From positions 1,054,001-1,118,000 of the forward strand of contig NZ_CP115960.1 in assembly GCF_027941955.1 (NCBI RefSeq): a stretch of 64,000 nucleotides of DNA, in the 5' to 3' direction. Made by a program: the position numbers and the translations under genes. Below the pieces are notes generated by a model. The model worked only from the letters and a program-made list of their open reading frames with translations. It was not told where the DNA came from and made no database searches. This document shows positions 39,433 through 47,831 of the stretch, in pieces; positions within the stretch are counted from its first letter, which is position 1, and the number at the start of each line of letters is the position of its first letter. The DNA is from Sphingomonas sp. 7/4-4. Its GTDB lineage: Bacteria > Pseudomonadota > Alphaproteobacteria > Sphingomonadales > Sphingomonadaceae.

Positions 39433-39984
39433 CTATTTGCGAACTCGGTAGCGGATGTGCGTTGCGTGCGGCGTGTCTACGACGCCGATGATTTCCAGCT
39501 CGATCTCCCGAGGCAATATGTCGAACATGCGACGGCCGCGTCCAAGTAGCACTGGTATGTGGTGAATTCTCAGCTCATCCAGCACTCCAGCCTCAAGCGC
39601 TCGCTGTGCAGTGTATCCACCGCGGACCTGCACCTCCCGATCGCCGGCTGCGGCCTTCGCCTGTTCCATCGCACTGGCGATCCCGTCGTTGACATAGGTA
39701 ACCAAGGGGTAGCCCCAACGAGCGGCAGGGCTGGGCGGCCGGTGGCTCGGGACGAAAATGGGCGCGCCGTTATGACTGCCGCCCCAATGATCCATCAGCT
39801 CAGCCGTCCGCCGGCCAGCAAGGACGGCACCGGCTTTGCCCATCTCCTTCTCCAGCTCTTGCGCGAGGTCGCCAGCCTTGGCCCAGTCGTGCAGCCGTTC
39901 CCCGTCCTCACCCCCGAGATAGTCGTTCTCATCGGCGATATAGCCATCGAGGGACATGGACATGTCGAGTACCGATATGGACAT
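39433..39984 (-). CDS. Dihydrofolate reductase-like (RibD C-terminal) protein
   Basis: 183 residues. RibD_C/DHFR fold with MSMSLDGYIADEND at the start, AGRRTAELM, and a C-terminal LDELRIHHIPVLLGRGRRMF. Proteins of this kind reduce small molecules with NADPH, but most are uncharacterised. It stands alone between the REP-like element and the GH43 gene and has no visible link to the glycan/peptide genes around it. Confidence 0.88.
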   Translation of the reverse strand: MSISVLDMSMSLDGYIADENDYLGGEDGERLHDWAKAGDLAQELEKEMGKAGAVLAGRRTAELMDHWGGSHNGAPIFVPSHRPPSPAARWGYPLVTYVNDGIASAMEQAKAAAGDREVQVRGGYTAQRALEAGVLDELRIHHIPVLLGRGRRMFDILPREIELEIIGVVDTPHATHIRYRVRK

Positions 39985-40131
39985 CCTGACACCCTCTGAA
40001 ACGGAGCTTCCAAGGCGACTTTCGCAGTCTTCCTCAGTATCCGCAACGGGTCGAAAACAGGCAGGGAACCCCTCGATGGCCTCATGGCGGCTTTTCGATC
40101 TTCGCGGCTCCAGAGCGGATGTCGATACGCC

Positions 40132-41684
40132 CTAGTTCTTCCCGCAGGCAGAGGCTGCAACGCCCGGCGCCGCCGGCACGCGGGGCCGCGGCGCGAGCAC
40201 TTCCCATTCCTGCACACCCACCCCCGCATAGGGGCTGCTACCCGAAGCATCGAATACCATGCGCAGGCAGCGCGTCATCACCGGCGCGAAGCGAACTTCC
40301 TCGAATGCGCCGGGCGTCGTGCCGTAGCCGCTTGTCCCGGCCACCGGCTTCCATGCGCCATCCCAATATTCGAGGTGCCACGCCGCGGGCGGCGCGACGC
40401 CGATCCCCGATCCGGCTGGCTGGTCGGCGAAGAAATAGACGCGCGACCCGTCGATCGTCACCGGCTTCGCCCAGCGATATTCGATCCAGGGCCGCTTCGG
40501 GTTGTTGCCGTTCCACGTGCCCCACATCTCCGGCGGCAGCGGGTTGGCGCGGACCTTGCCGTCGTTGAGCGCGGCGATCCAATATTGCACCGGCACCAGG
40601 TTCGATGACACCGCCGAAGCCGAACCGGCGATGTTGCGCGTCGGCTTGGGCGCGGGCCGCGGTGCGCGGGTTGGCACCACCGGTCGGATCGCGGCGGGCG
40701 AGACGCTGTCGTCCCACTGCATTTCGTCGATCGCCACGCTGCGGCGGAAATGGCCCCCGCCCATAGCGTCGGCGGTGTGATACGCCATGTACCACTTGCC
40801 TTTGAATTCCACGGCACCGGCATGCGAGGTGGTCGAGGAAACCGGGCGCAGCGCGACCCCGCGATAGGTCCACGGCCCCAGCGGCGAGGTCGCGGTGCCC
40901 CAGGCCTGGCAGGCATAATAAACCGCCGGCGTGCACGCGCTGTCCGGGCCCGCCTTGTTGCCGGCGTAGAGCATGTAATAGACGCCCTTGCGCTTGAGGA
41001 TCCACGGCGCCTCGAAGAAGCCGGTCAGCCCTTCGATCCGCGTCTCCGGCCCCTGGGCGTGATCATGTCGCGTTCGAGCTCCATGCCGCGCAGCTGACCG
41101 AACGTGCCCCAATAGAGGTACACCCGGCCGTCATCGTCGAGCAGCACGGTCGGATCGATATTCTGGATGTCGTTGGCGACCGGTAGCTTCTGCGAGACGA
41201 TCGGCCCGGAAGGATGCGCATCCTTCCACGGTCCGGTCGGGCGATCCGCCACCGCCACGCCGATCGCGAAGCGGTCCTTGGCGTCGCTGCCCTTCTCGAG
41301 CACCGGTGCGTAGAAATAGAAGCGCCCGTCCGCGCCCTTGACGATCTGCCCGGCATAGGCCCGCGCCGGCTCTGCCCAGGCGAAGACATTCTCGGGGCGG
41401 ATGAAGCCGGGCGTGTGTTGCCACTTGCGCGACGCCGGATCGCGCGTCGACAGCAGCTGCCATTCGGGCATGATGAAATCGTTGATCTCAGGCTCGGCCA
41501 TGTCGCGCCCGGTGAGGATGTAGAGCGTGTCCCCGTCGACCAGCGGCGCCGGGTCCGTCGTATAGAAGCGGCCGTCGGCGAGGATCGGGTTGCCCTTCGC
41601 AATCACCGTCTCGGACGCGGTCTGCGCGCCGGCCGCGCCGGGAAGCACCGCCAGCAGCGATGCGAGGGCAACCAATCGCTTCAT
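40132..41684 (-). pseudogene. Secreted GH43 glycosidase with C-terminal beta-sandwich, frameshifted
   Basis: About 517 residues if repaired. Signal peptide ending GAAGAQ, then a five-bladed GH43 propeller with all three acidic residues: base Asp in YTTDPAPL, modulator Asp in NIDPTVLLDD, acid Glu in GFFEAPWIL. A C-terminal discoidin-like (F5/8, CBM32-type) domain follows. The frame breaks near 41047-41052: RDMITP then QGPETRIEGLTGF one frame over; one added C in ACGCCCAGGGG repairs it. GH43 includes alpha-L-arabinofuranosidases. One base after the DUF885 stop, so co-operonic with DUF885, Ldh2 and GH127. Confidence 0.87.
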
Positions 41685-41685
41685 G

Positions 41686-43443
41686 TCATTCCTCGTCCGG
41701 GTAAGGGCCCTTGCCGCCCTCGGCGATGAGCTGGTCGACGCGGCGGTCGATCTCGGGGATGGGCACCGATCCCAAAGCGAGCACCGCGTCGTGGAAGGCG
41801 CGGAGGTTGAACTTCGCGCCGAGTGCCTTTTCGGCCCGGGCGCGCGCGTTCAGGATCGCCAGCTCGCCCGTGTAATAGCTCAGCGCCTGACCGGGCCAGG
41901 CGATATAGCGATCGACTTCGGTCTCGATCTCGTGATCGGCCAGTGCGGTGTTGTCGTGAAGGAATTGCTGCGCCTGTTCGCGGCTCCAGCCCTGCGCATG
42001 GATGCCGGTGTCGACCACCAGCCGCGCCGCGCGCCACATCTGGTAGGAGAGCATGCCGAACACCTCGTACGGTGTCTGGTACATCCCCATCTCCTCGCCC
42101 AGCGCCTCGCAATAGAGCGCCCAGCCCTCGCCATAGACCGAGAGATAGGTGTCGCGGCGGAACGCCGGCAGGTCCTTGTTCTCGCCGGCGAGCGGCATCT
42201 GGAACGCATGGCCCGGCGCGCTCTCGTGCAGCGTCAGCGCCGGCAGCGAGTAAAGCGGCCGCGCCGGCAGATTGTACGTGTTGATCAGGTACACGCCCGG
42301 CCCGCCGCGCCCGCCGGTGTAGAAGGGCGCGATATCGTCGGGCACCGGGATGATCGCGAAGCGGCTGCGCGGCAGTCGCCCGAAATATTTGGAAGCCTTG
42401 CCGTCGAAGGTCTTGGCGATCCACGCGCCGCGATCGAGCAGCGCCTGCGGGGTCTTGGCGTAAAATTGCGGATCGGTGCGCAGGAACTTAAGGAAGGCGG
42501 CAAGGTCGCCGTTGAAGCCGACCTGCTGCATCACGTCATGCATCCGCGCACGGATCTTGGCGACTTCGGCGAGGCCGATCGCATGGACCTGCTCGGGTGT
42601 CTGGTCGAGCGTTGTATATTCGGCGACCTTGGACTGGTAATAGGCCCGCCCGTCGGGAAGGTCATAGGCGGCGAGGGCGGTGCGGGCGCCGGGGATATAT
42701 TCCTCGCGGAGGAAGCGCAGCAGCCTGGCGTGCGCCGGCACCACCGCCTCGCGGATCGCCGCCTCACCCTCGGCGCGCAGTTTCGCCTGCGTCTCTGCCG
42801 GCATGCCCGAAGGAAACTTGGCGAAAGGCGCGAAGAAGGGCGAGATTGCCGCCGACTTCGCCTTGGCGACCTTGGCCACCCCGGCATCGCGCCCCTGCAG
42901 CGTGATCCGCGACGGCGTGAAGCCGCGCTTGAGCCCCGCGCGCATGTTGACGATCTGCTGGTCGAAATAGCGGGGCACATCGCGCAGCGTCGCGAGATAG
43001 CGGCGATAATCCTCCTCGCGGACGAAATCGCCGCGCGCGGATTCGGCGAGATCGCCCCAGAAGCTCGAATCCGCGTTGAGCGGCTTTTCGTAGTCGCGAT
43101 ACTTCTGCTCGTTGAGCAGCCCTTCGATCTGGCCCTTGAAGACTGCATAATTGACTCGCTCTGCGGGCGAGAGCCGCGCCGGGTCGATCTTGTTCAGCGC
43201 GGCGAGCGTGGCCGTCCAGCGCGCCAGCCGCTCGGCCTGCGCCGTGGGGCCGACATCGGGCAGCCCCAGCTTCTGGTCCTTCGGGCTGTCTTCGTTGGGT
43301 GCCTGCTGGCGCTGCCGCCACGCATATTCCTCGGTGTAGAGTTTCCGCAGTTGCGCGTCGGGTCCGGGCAACGGCGCCGCCGCCGTCAGCATCGCCGCTC
43401 CCGCCAGCAAAATCCCTGCCTTGCGCCAAGCCTGCACGTTCAA
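41686..43443 (-). CDS. DUF885-family secreted metallohydrolase
   Basis: 585 residues with a signal peptide (AGILLAGAAMLTAAAPLPG). The largely helical DUF885 body has the characteristic HESAPGHAFQ motif, a likely metal-binding H-E-x-x-P-G-H, plus a downstream SVYGEGWALYCEALGEEMG with candidate ligand Glu. Members are regarded as peptidase-like periplasmic enzymes; a role in peptide trimming fits this locus. In the minus-strand operon GH127-Ldh2-DUF885-GH43; its start overlaps the Ldh2 3' end by 4 bases. Confidence 0.85.
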   Translation of the reverse strand: MNVQAWRKAGILLAGAAMLTAAAPLPGPDAQLRKLYTEEYAWRQRQQAPNEDSPKDQKLGLPDVGPTAQAERLARWTATLAALNKIDPARLSPAERVNYAVFKGQIEGLLNEQKYRDYEKPLNADSSFWGDLAESARGDFVREEDYRRYLATLRDVPRYFDQQIVNMRAGLKRGFTPSRITLQGRDAGVAKVAKAKSAAISPFFAPFAKFPSGMPAETQAKLRAEGEAAIREAVVPAHARLLRFLREEYIPGARTALAAYDLPDGRAYYQSKVAEYTTLDQTPEQVHAIGLAEVAKIRARMHDVMQQVGFNGDLAAFLKFLRTDPQFYAKTPQALLDRGAWIAKTFDGKASKYFGRLPRSRFAIIPVPDDIAPFYTGGRGGPGVYLINTYNLPARPLYSLPALTLHESAPGHAFQMPLAGENKDLPAFRRDTYLSVYGEGWALYCEALGEEMGMYQTPYEVFGMLSYQMWRAARLVVDTGIHAQGWSREQAQQFLHDNTALADHEIETEVDRYIAWPGQALSYYTGELAILNARARAEKALGAKFNLRAFHDAVLALGSVPIPEIDRRVDQLIAEGGKGPYPDEE

Positions 43444-44461
43444 ACTCCGATCGCCATAATGTCCGCATATAGCGCAGCAGGAATGGTCACACCCTCGGCG
43501 AGACTGCGCGCCCGCGCGGCATAGCGCCGCTGCGAGGGCAGCCGGGCACCCTGCCCTTCGATCGCCGCAAACATCGCCTCCGCGCGCTCGAGATGCGCCT
43601 GCACCGCATCGCCCAGAAAGCCCGCCGGATCGATCGCGAGGATCAGTTCGCCGCCGATCGGCGAACCGCCACGCCCCGCATCGGCAGCGATCGACTCCGC
43701 ACTGGTCATGTCGGCGATCAGCGGCCCGGCGAGCAGCTCGACCATTGCCGCCAGCGCCGAGCCCTTGTGCCCACCGAAGGTGCGCATCGCACCGTTCAGG
43801 ACCGCCTCGGCATCGGTGGTGCTGTTGCCATTGGCGTCATAGCCCCAGTCGTCGGGGATCACCTGGTCTTCGCGCCGATGCAGCTCGATCTCGCCGCGCG
43901 CGACGGCGCTGGTGGCGAAGTCGAACACGAACGGCTCGCGTCCCGGCCGCGGCCATCCGAACGCGATCGGATTGGTGCCGAACACCGGCCTGGTTCCACC
44001 CGCAGGTGCGACCCAGGCGTGGCTGGGGGTGAAGGCAAGCGCGACCAGCCCTGCCCCGCCAGAGTCTCGACCTCCGGCCAGAGCGCGGCGAAGTGAACGA
44101 CATTGTTGAGCGCCAGCGCCGCGATGCCATTGGCGCGTGCCTTCTCGACCAGCAGCGGCATGCCGCGCTCGAAGGCGAGTTGGGCGAAGCCACCCCCGCC
44201 GTCGACCCGCACCAACCCGGCCTTGGGTTCGAAGACCTGCGGCACCGCATCGGGCACGACCACTCCGGCGCGAATGCTGCGATCGGCGACGAGCAACCGG
44301 TAGATGCCGTGACTGGCGCAACCGTCGCGTTCACCCGAGACCATCGTCTCGGCCACCGCATCGGCATGCTCGCCCGCAAGCCCGGCCGCGCGCAGCTTGG
44401 CTCGGGCGAGTTCTCGCAGTTCGTCGAGCGTCATCGCGACGCCGGCCGCGGCCTCGCTCAA
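43440..44461 (-). pseudogene. Ldh2-family (malate/L-lactate/imino-acid) dehydrogenase, frameshifted
   Basis: About 330-340 residues. N-terminal half from TTG 44461 or ATG 44434 (MTLDELRELARAKLRAAGL) with SGERDGCASHGIYRL; C-terminal half AGLVALAFTPSHAWVAPAGG ... FGTNPIAFGWP ... FGGHKGSAL. The frames meet near 44055 and rejoin if one G is added to GCGGGGCAG. NAD(P)H-dependent family that includes delta-1-pyrroline-2-carboxylate reductases as well as malate, ureidoglycolate and diketogulonate dehydrogenases. Beside hydroxyproline genes, an imino-acid reductase is attractive but unproven. Overlaps the GH127 stop. Confidence 0.82.
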
Positions 44462-46842
44462 ATCTTCGCGCCCGGCTTGGCGGTGAACAGCCGCACGCCA
44501 AAGATCGGGCCCGCGGTGCTGCGATCATGCGGCACGATCCGCACCCGCACTTCCTTCTTGCCCTTGGTCAGCGGCTCGGGGAGCGGATATTCCATGTCGA
44601 AGAACTTGCCCGGTCTGTCATTGTCGAGCGTCTGGGTGGCGACCTTCACATTGTCGACGAGGATGTCGAAGTCGCGCTTGCGCTCGCCGCCCCAATAAGT
44701 CGCCTGCAGGATCAGCGGGCCGTCCTTCGGCTTGAGTGTGAACTCGATGAACCCGCCCGAACGCGCATCACGCCCCTGCCGACCGCGATAGGTGACCGGG
44801 TACGAGATCTCCGAGGTGAGGTTGTGGTCGCGCTCGGGCTGCATCTCCCCGAGGAACATGACGTCGACCGAACGCGCGGCGATGTCCTTGAGCCGCGCCT
44901 GCTCAGCGAGGAACACCTTTTCCTCAGCCGCCCAGGCGCTTTCCGAGAAGCGCTTGAAATAGGTCGCGCTGCGGCGGTTGTACTGGCGATAGAAAGGCAC
45001 GAACTGCAGATCGGCGGGGCGCACGACGCCGCGCGTATTGAAAATGCCCTTCGCTGAATCGGCGGGACTGAACGCCGCGAGCAGATCGGCGCCGACCAAT
45101 GCCGGATCGGCCTGCTCCCATTTGACTTCCTTCGCCCCCAGATCGGCGGCGAGCACCATGGGTCCGCTGAGCACGGCGATGGTATTCTCGTCGCCCGGCG
45201 CCGCTTCTATCCGGAGTTCAAGCGGCAGCGTGATCGACATCGTGTCACCAGCCTTCCAGCGCCGGTCGACCACGGCATAGCCGCGCTCGAATGCCGGCGT
45301 GGCCGGCTTACCGTTGACGCTGACCACCGCCTTGCCCGCCGCCCAGCCGGGCACGCGCAGCGCCACCGGGAAACGACCTGCCTTGACCTTATTGAAGGTC
45401 AGCGTGCTTTCGGGCGCGAACGGATAATTGGTCTCCAGCGTCAGCGCCGCGTTGCGCTTCGTCCAGGTGACGTCGGCGGGGATGTAGAGATTGACGATCA
45501 GCCCGCCGGCATCGTCTTCCCAAAAGATCGACTCGCCATGCTTGGAATGCACCTCCATCCCGCTGCCGACGCAGCACCAGAAAGCGTCATCGTCCACCGT
45601 CGAATAGCCGCGCTCGCTGCCGGTCATCAGCGGTGTCATATACGTGAAGCCGCCGGTGGCCGGATCCTGTGCCGACATCACATGGTTGAGATGCGCGCGC
45701 TCATAATAATCGAACAGCGCGCCGTCAGGCTGCCAGCCATAGAGATGCCGGGTCAGCTTGAGCATGTTGTAGGTGTTGCAATGCTCGCAGGTCTGCTCGG
45801 TGATGTGATCGGCGACCGTGTCGGGGGTGAAGAAGTATTCGCGGTCGGCATTGCCGCCGATGACGAAGCTGTGATGCCCGGTGACACGCTCCCAGAAAAA
45901 GGTCGCCGCGGTCCGGCGCTTTTCGTCGCCCGTAATATCGTAGATGCGCGCCAGCCCGATCAGCTTGGGCACCTGGGTGTTGGCGTGGAAATTGGCGAGC
46001 TTGTCCTCGCGGTTGCTCAGCGGATCGAGCACGCGGTTGTCGTAGAGCGTCTCGGCCATCTTGAGCCAGCGCGGATTGCCGGAGCGCTGGTGCATTTCGG
46101 CATAGCTCTCGTTGAGCCCGCCATATTCGCAGCCCAGCACTTCCTGGACCTGCGCCGGCGTGAGCGCGGCGAACACGCGCTCGAAATAGCCGCCCAGCCC
46201 TTCGACCACGGTGAGCGCCTTCTTGTTGCCCCACGCGCCATGGACGTCGAGCAGCCCGGCGAACAATTTGTGCACCGTGTAGAGCGGCGACCAGGAACCG
46301 TTGAGATCGAACCCGCCCGACTTGATCTCGCCCTTCATCACTTCGCCGAAGATCTCCTCGCCGTCGACGACGGTGCCGTCCTTCCGCTTGCGGCCGAGCG
46401 CGCCGACATATCCGGTGCCGCGCTTCGCCTGCACCTCGGCGAGCTCGTCGACGATGTAATCTGCACGGGTGCGCATTTCGGCGTCGCCGGTCTGCTGCCA
46501 CATCAGCACCAAAGCGGTCAGATAATGGCCCAGCGTATGGCCGGCGATCGTGTCGCTTTCCCAGCCGCCATAAATCTCGGCCTTCGGCGCGAGCCCGGCA
46601 TATTTACGAAAGTTATGCAGAAGTCGATCGGGGCTGAGCCGATGGAGATACTTGCGGTTGACCTCGACCGCGGTGGCATAGTCCGACGGCCGCAAGCGTA
46701 CCGAAGTAAGCGGCAGCGGCTTGACGCCCTTGGGCGCGAACGCCCCGGCGGCGGCAGCGCGCGCAATCCCGGCCTGCGCCGTCACCGCCAGCACGGCGGC
46801 TCCGAACATCAATTCCCGCCGGGAAGCGCGCATCGTCTGCAT
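44458..46842 (-). CDS. GH127 beta-L-arabinofuranosidase
   Basis: 794 residues with a twin-arginine-like signal (RASRRELMFGAAVLAV). (alpha/alpha)6 barrel of the DUF1680/GH127 type. The zinc/cysteine active site is complete: Glu353 and Cys355 in EQTCEHCNTYNM, and Cys423-Cys424 in FWCCVGSGMEVHSKHGE, matching the Glu/Cys/Cys-Cys set of Bifidobacterium longum HypBA1, where a cysteine is the nucleophile. Two beta domains follow. HypBA1 releases L-arabinose from beta-1,2-linked arabinosides on hydroxyproline. First gene of its operon, with a GTATAC-core site 14 bp upstream of the start. Confidence 0.93.
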   Translation of the reverse strand: MQTMRASRRELMFGAAVLAVTAQAGIARAAAAGAFAPKGVKPLPLTSVRLRPSDYATAVEVNRKYLHRLSPDRLLHNFRKYAGLAPKAEIYGGWESDTIAGHTLGHYLTALVLMWQQTGDAEMRTRADYIVDELAEVQAKRGTGYVGALGRKRKDGTVVDGEEIFGEVMKGEIKSGGFDLNGSWSPLYTVHKLFAGLLDVHGAWGNKKALTVVEGLGGYFERVFAALTPAQVQEVLGCEYGGLNESYAEMHQRSGNPRWLKMAETLYDNRVLDPLSNREDKLANFHANTQVPKLIGLARIYDITGDEKRRTAATFFWERVTGHHSFVIGGNADREYFFTPDTVADHITEQTCEHCNTYNMLKLTRHLYGWQPDGALFDYYERAHLNHVMSAQDPATGGFTYMTPLMTGSERGYSTVDDDAFWCCVGSGMEVHSKHGESIFWEDDAGGLIVNLYIPADVTWTKRNAALTLETNYPFAPESTLTFNKVKAGRFPVALRVPGWAAGKAVVSVNGKPATPAFERGYAVVDRRWKAGDTMSITLPLELRIEAAPGDENTIAVLSGPMVLAADLGAKEVKWEQADPALVGADLLAAFSPADSAKGIFNTRGVVRPADLQFVPFYRQYNRRSATYFKRFSESAWAAEEKVFLAEQARLKDIAARSVDVMFLGEMQPERDHNLTSEISYPVTYRGRQGRDARSGGFIEFTLKPKDGPLILQATYWGGERKRDFDILVDNVKVATQTLDNDRPGKFFDMEYPLPEPLTKGKKEVRVRIVPHDRSTAGPIFGVRLFTAKPGAKI

Positions 46843-46855
46843 TTTGATCTCCTGA

Positions 46856-46869
46856 ATACCGTATACGAT
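46856..46869. promoter_or_regulatory. GTATAC-core site D (GH127 operon)
   Basis: ATACCGTATACGAT, 13 bases before the GH127 ATG, overlapping its leader. Best match to the common motif, containing an exact ATACnGTAT inverted repeat. Confidence 0.63.
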
Positions 46870-46956
46870 TATCGTTGAGGCTGTGGAGCGTCAATCCTCG
46901 AATGGAGCGTCACAAATTCCTCCTCGCTGCGCGGGGAGGAATTTTCTCGCTCCCTT

Positions 46957-47706
46957 TCAAGGCTCGTCGAGCAGCGAGATTTCGGTGTCGGCGAGCGCGA
47001 GGCGGACGAGTTCGGTCATTGCCGCACGGGCGCCTTCGATGTCGCTGGCAGCGATCGCGTCGAGCAGCGCGCGATGCTCGGGGATCGGATCGCGCGGCAG
47101 CGCACGCTTGCGCTGCTTGTAGATCGTCGTCCAGGCGATCGCCGCGAGGATCGAACTCGCCAATGCGATCATCGCATCGTTCTGCGTCGCCTCCATCATG
47201 ATCATGTGGAAGCGCTGGTCGGCGAACCGTCCCTTCTCGGTGGCGAGCCCGTGCAAGGCCATCATGTCGAGCGCCTCGCGCATCGCGGTCAATTGCGCCT
47301 CGCTGCGCCGTTCGGCGGCGAACGCGGCGGCATTGGGTTCCACCACCATGCGCAGCTCGAACAGGTCGAACACGAACTTGAGGCTAGGCTTCGCCTCGAA
47401 CTGCCAGGCGAGCAGATCGGGATCGAGCAGGCTCCACTGGCGGCGCGGCGCCACGCGCGTCCCCGCCTTTGGCCGGCTCTCGACCAGCCCCTTGGCGGAG
47501 AGCATCCGGAATGCCTCGCGCAACGCCGAACGCGACATGCCGATCTGCTCGGCATAATCGAGCTCGCTCGGGAAGACATGTCCTTCGGGCAGTTCGCCGG
47601 ACAGGATCATCACGGCGAGCTGCTGGGCGAGCGAGCCCTGCAGCCGCTGCGCACTGTCGCTCTGGAGCAGCGTGCCCCGCCTGATATGGGTACTATATCC
47701 GCCCAA
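46957..47706 (-). CDS. FadR/GntR-FCD transcriptional regulator
   Basis: About 249 residues from a TTG at 47706 (GGGAGAG upstream); the longer frame would cover the operator and lacks family features. Winged HTH: QLAVMILSGELPEGHVFPSELDYAEQIGMSRSALREAFRMLSAKGLV; FCD ligand domain: FELRMVVEPNAAAFAAERR ... DQRFHMIMMEA ... PEHRALLDAIAASD. FCD proteins of this type often sense uronates or sugar acids. It lies between GH127 and the divergent S9 peptidase and has a GTATA-core site before its own gene, the usual arrangement for an autoregulated local regulator. Confidence 0.9.
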   Translation of the reverse strand: MGGYSTHIRRGTLLQSDSAQRLQGSLAQQLAVMILSGELPEGHVFPSELDYAEQIGMSRSALREAFRMLSAKGLVESRPKAGTRVAPRRQWSLLDPDLLAWQFEAKPSLKFVFDLFELRMVVEPNAAAFAAERRSEAQLTAMREALDMMALHGLATEKGRFADQRFHMIMMEATQNDAMIALASSILAAIAWTTIYKQRKRALPRDPIPEHRALLDAIAASDIEGARAAMTELVRLALADTEISLLDEP

Positions 47707-47767
47707 TCTGTCTCTCCCGGGTTTAACGCTACCGTGTCCGGAGCGAAATGCAACGGCGTCATACCAT

Positions 47768-47781
47768 ATACCGTATAATTT
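47768..47781. promoter_or_regulatory. GTATA-core site E (regulator / S9 peptidase)
   Basis: ATACCGTATAATTT in the 125-bp divergent region between the FCD regulator and the S9 peptidase. It has the exact ATACnGTAT inverted repeat but GTATAA instead of GTATAC. Confidence 0.55.
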
Positions 47782-47831
47782 AGTTGAGCTGCCGTCCCTG
47801 CCCCGATATGCCGGGGCAAGGGAGGGCACGG

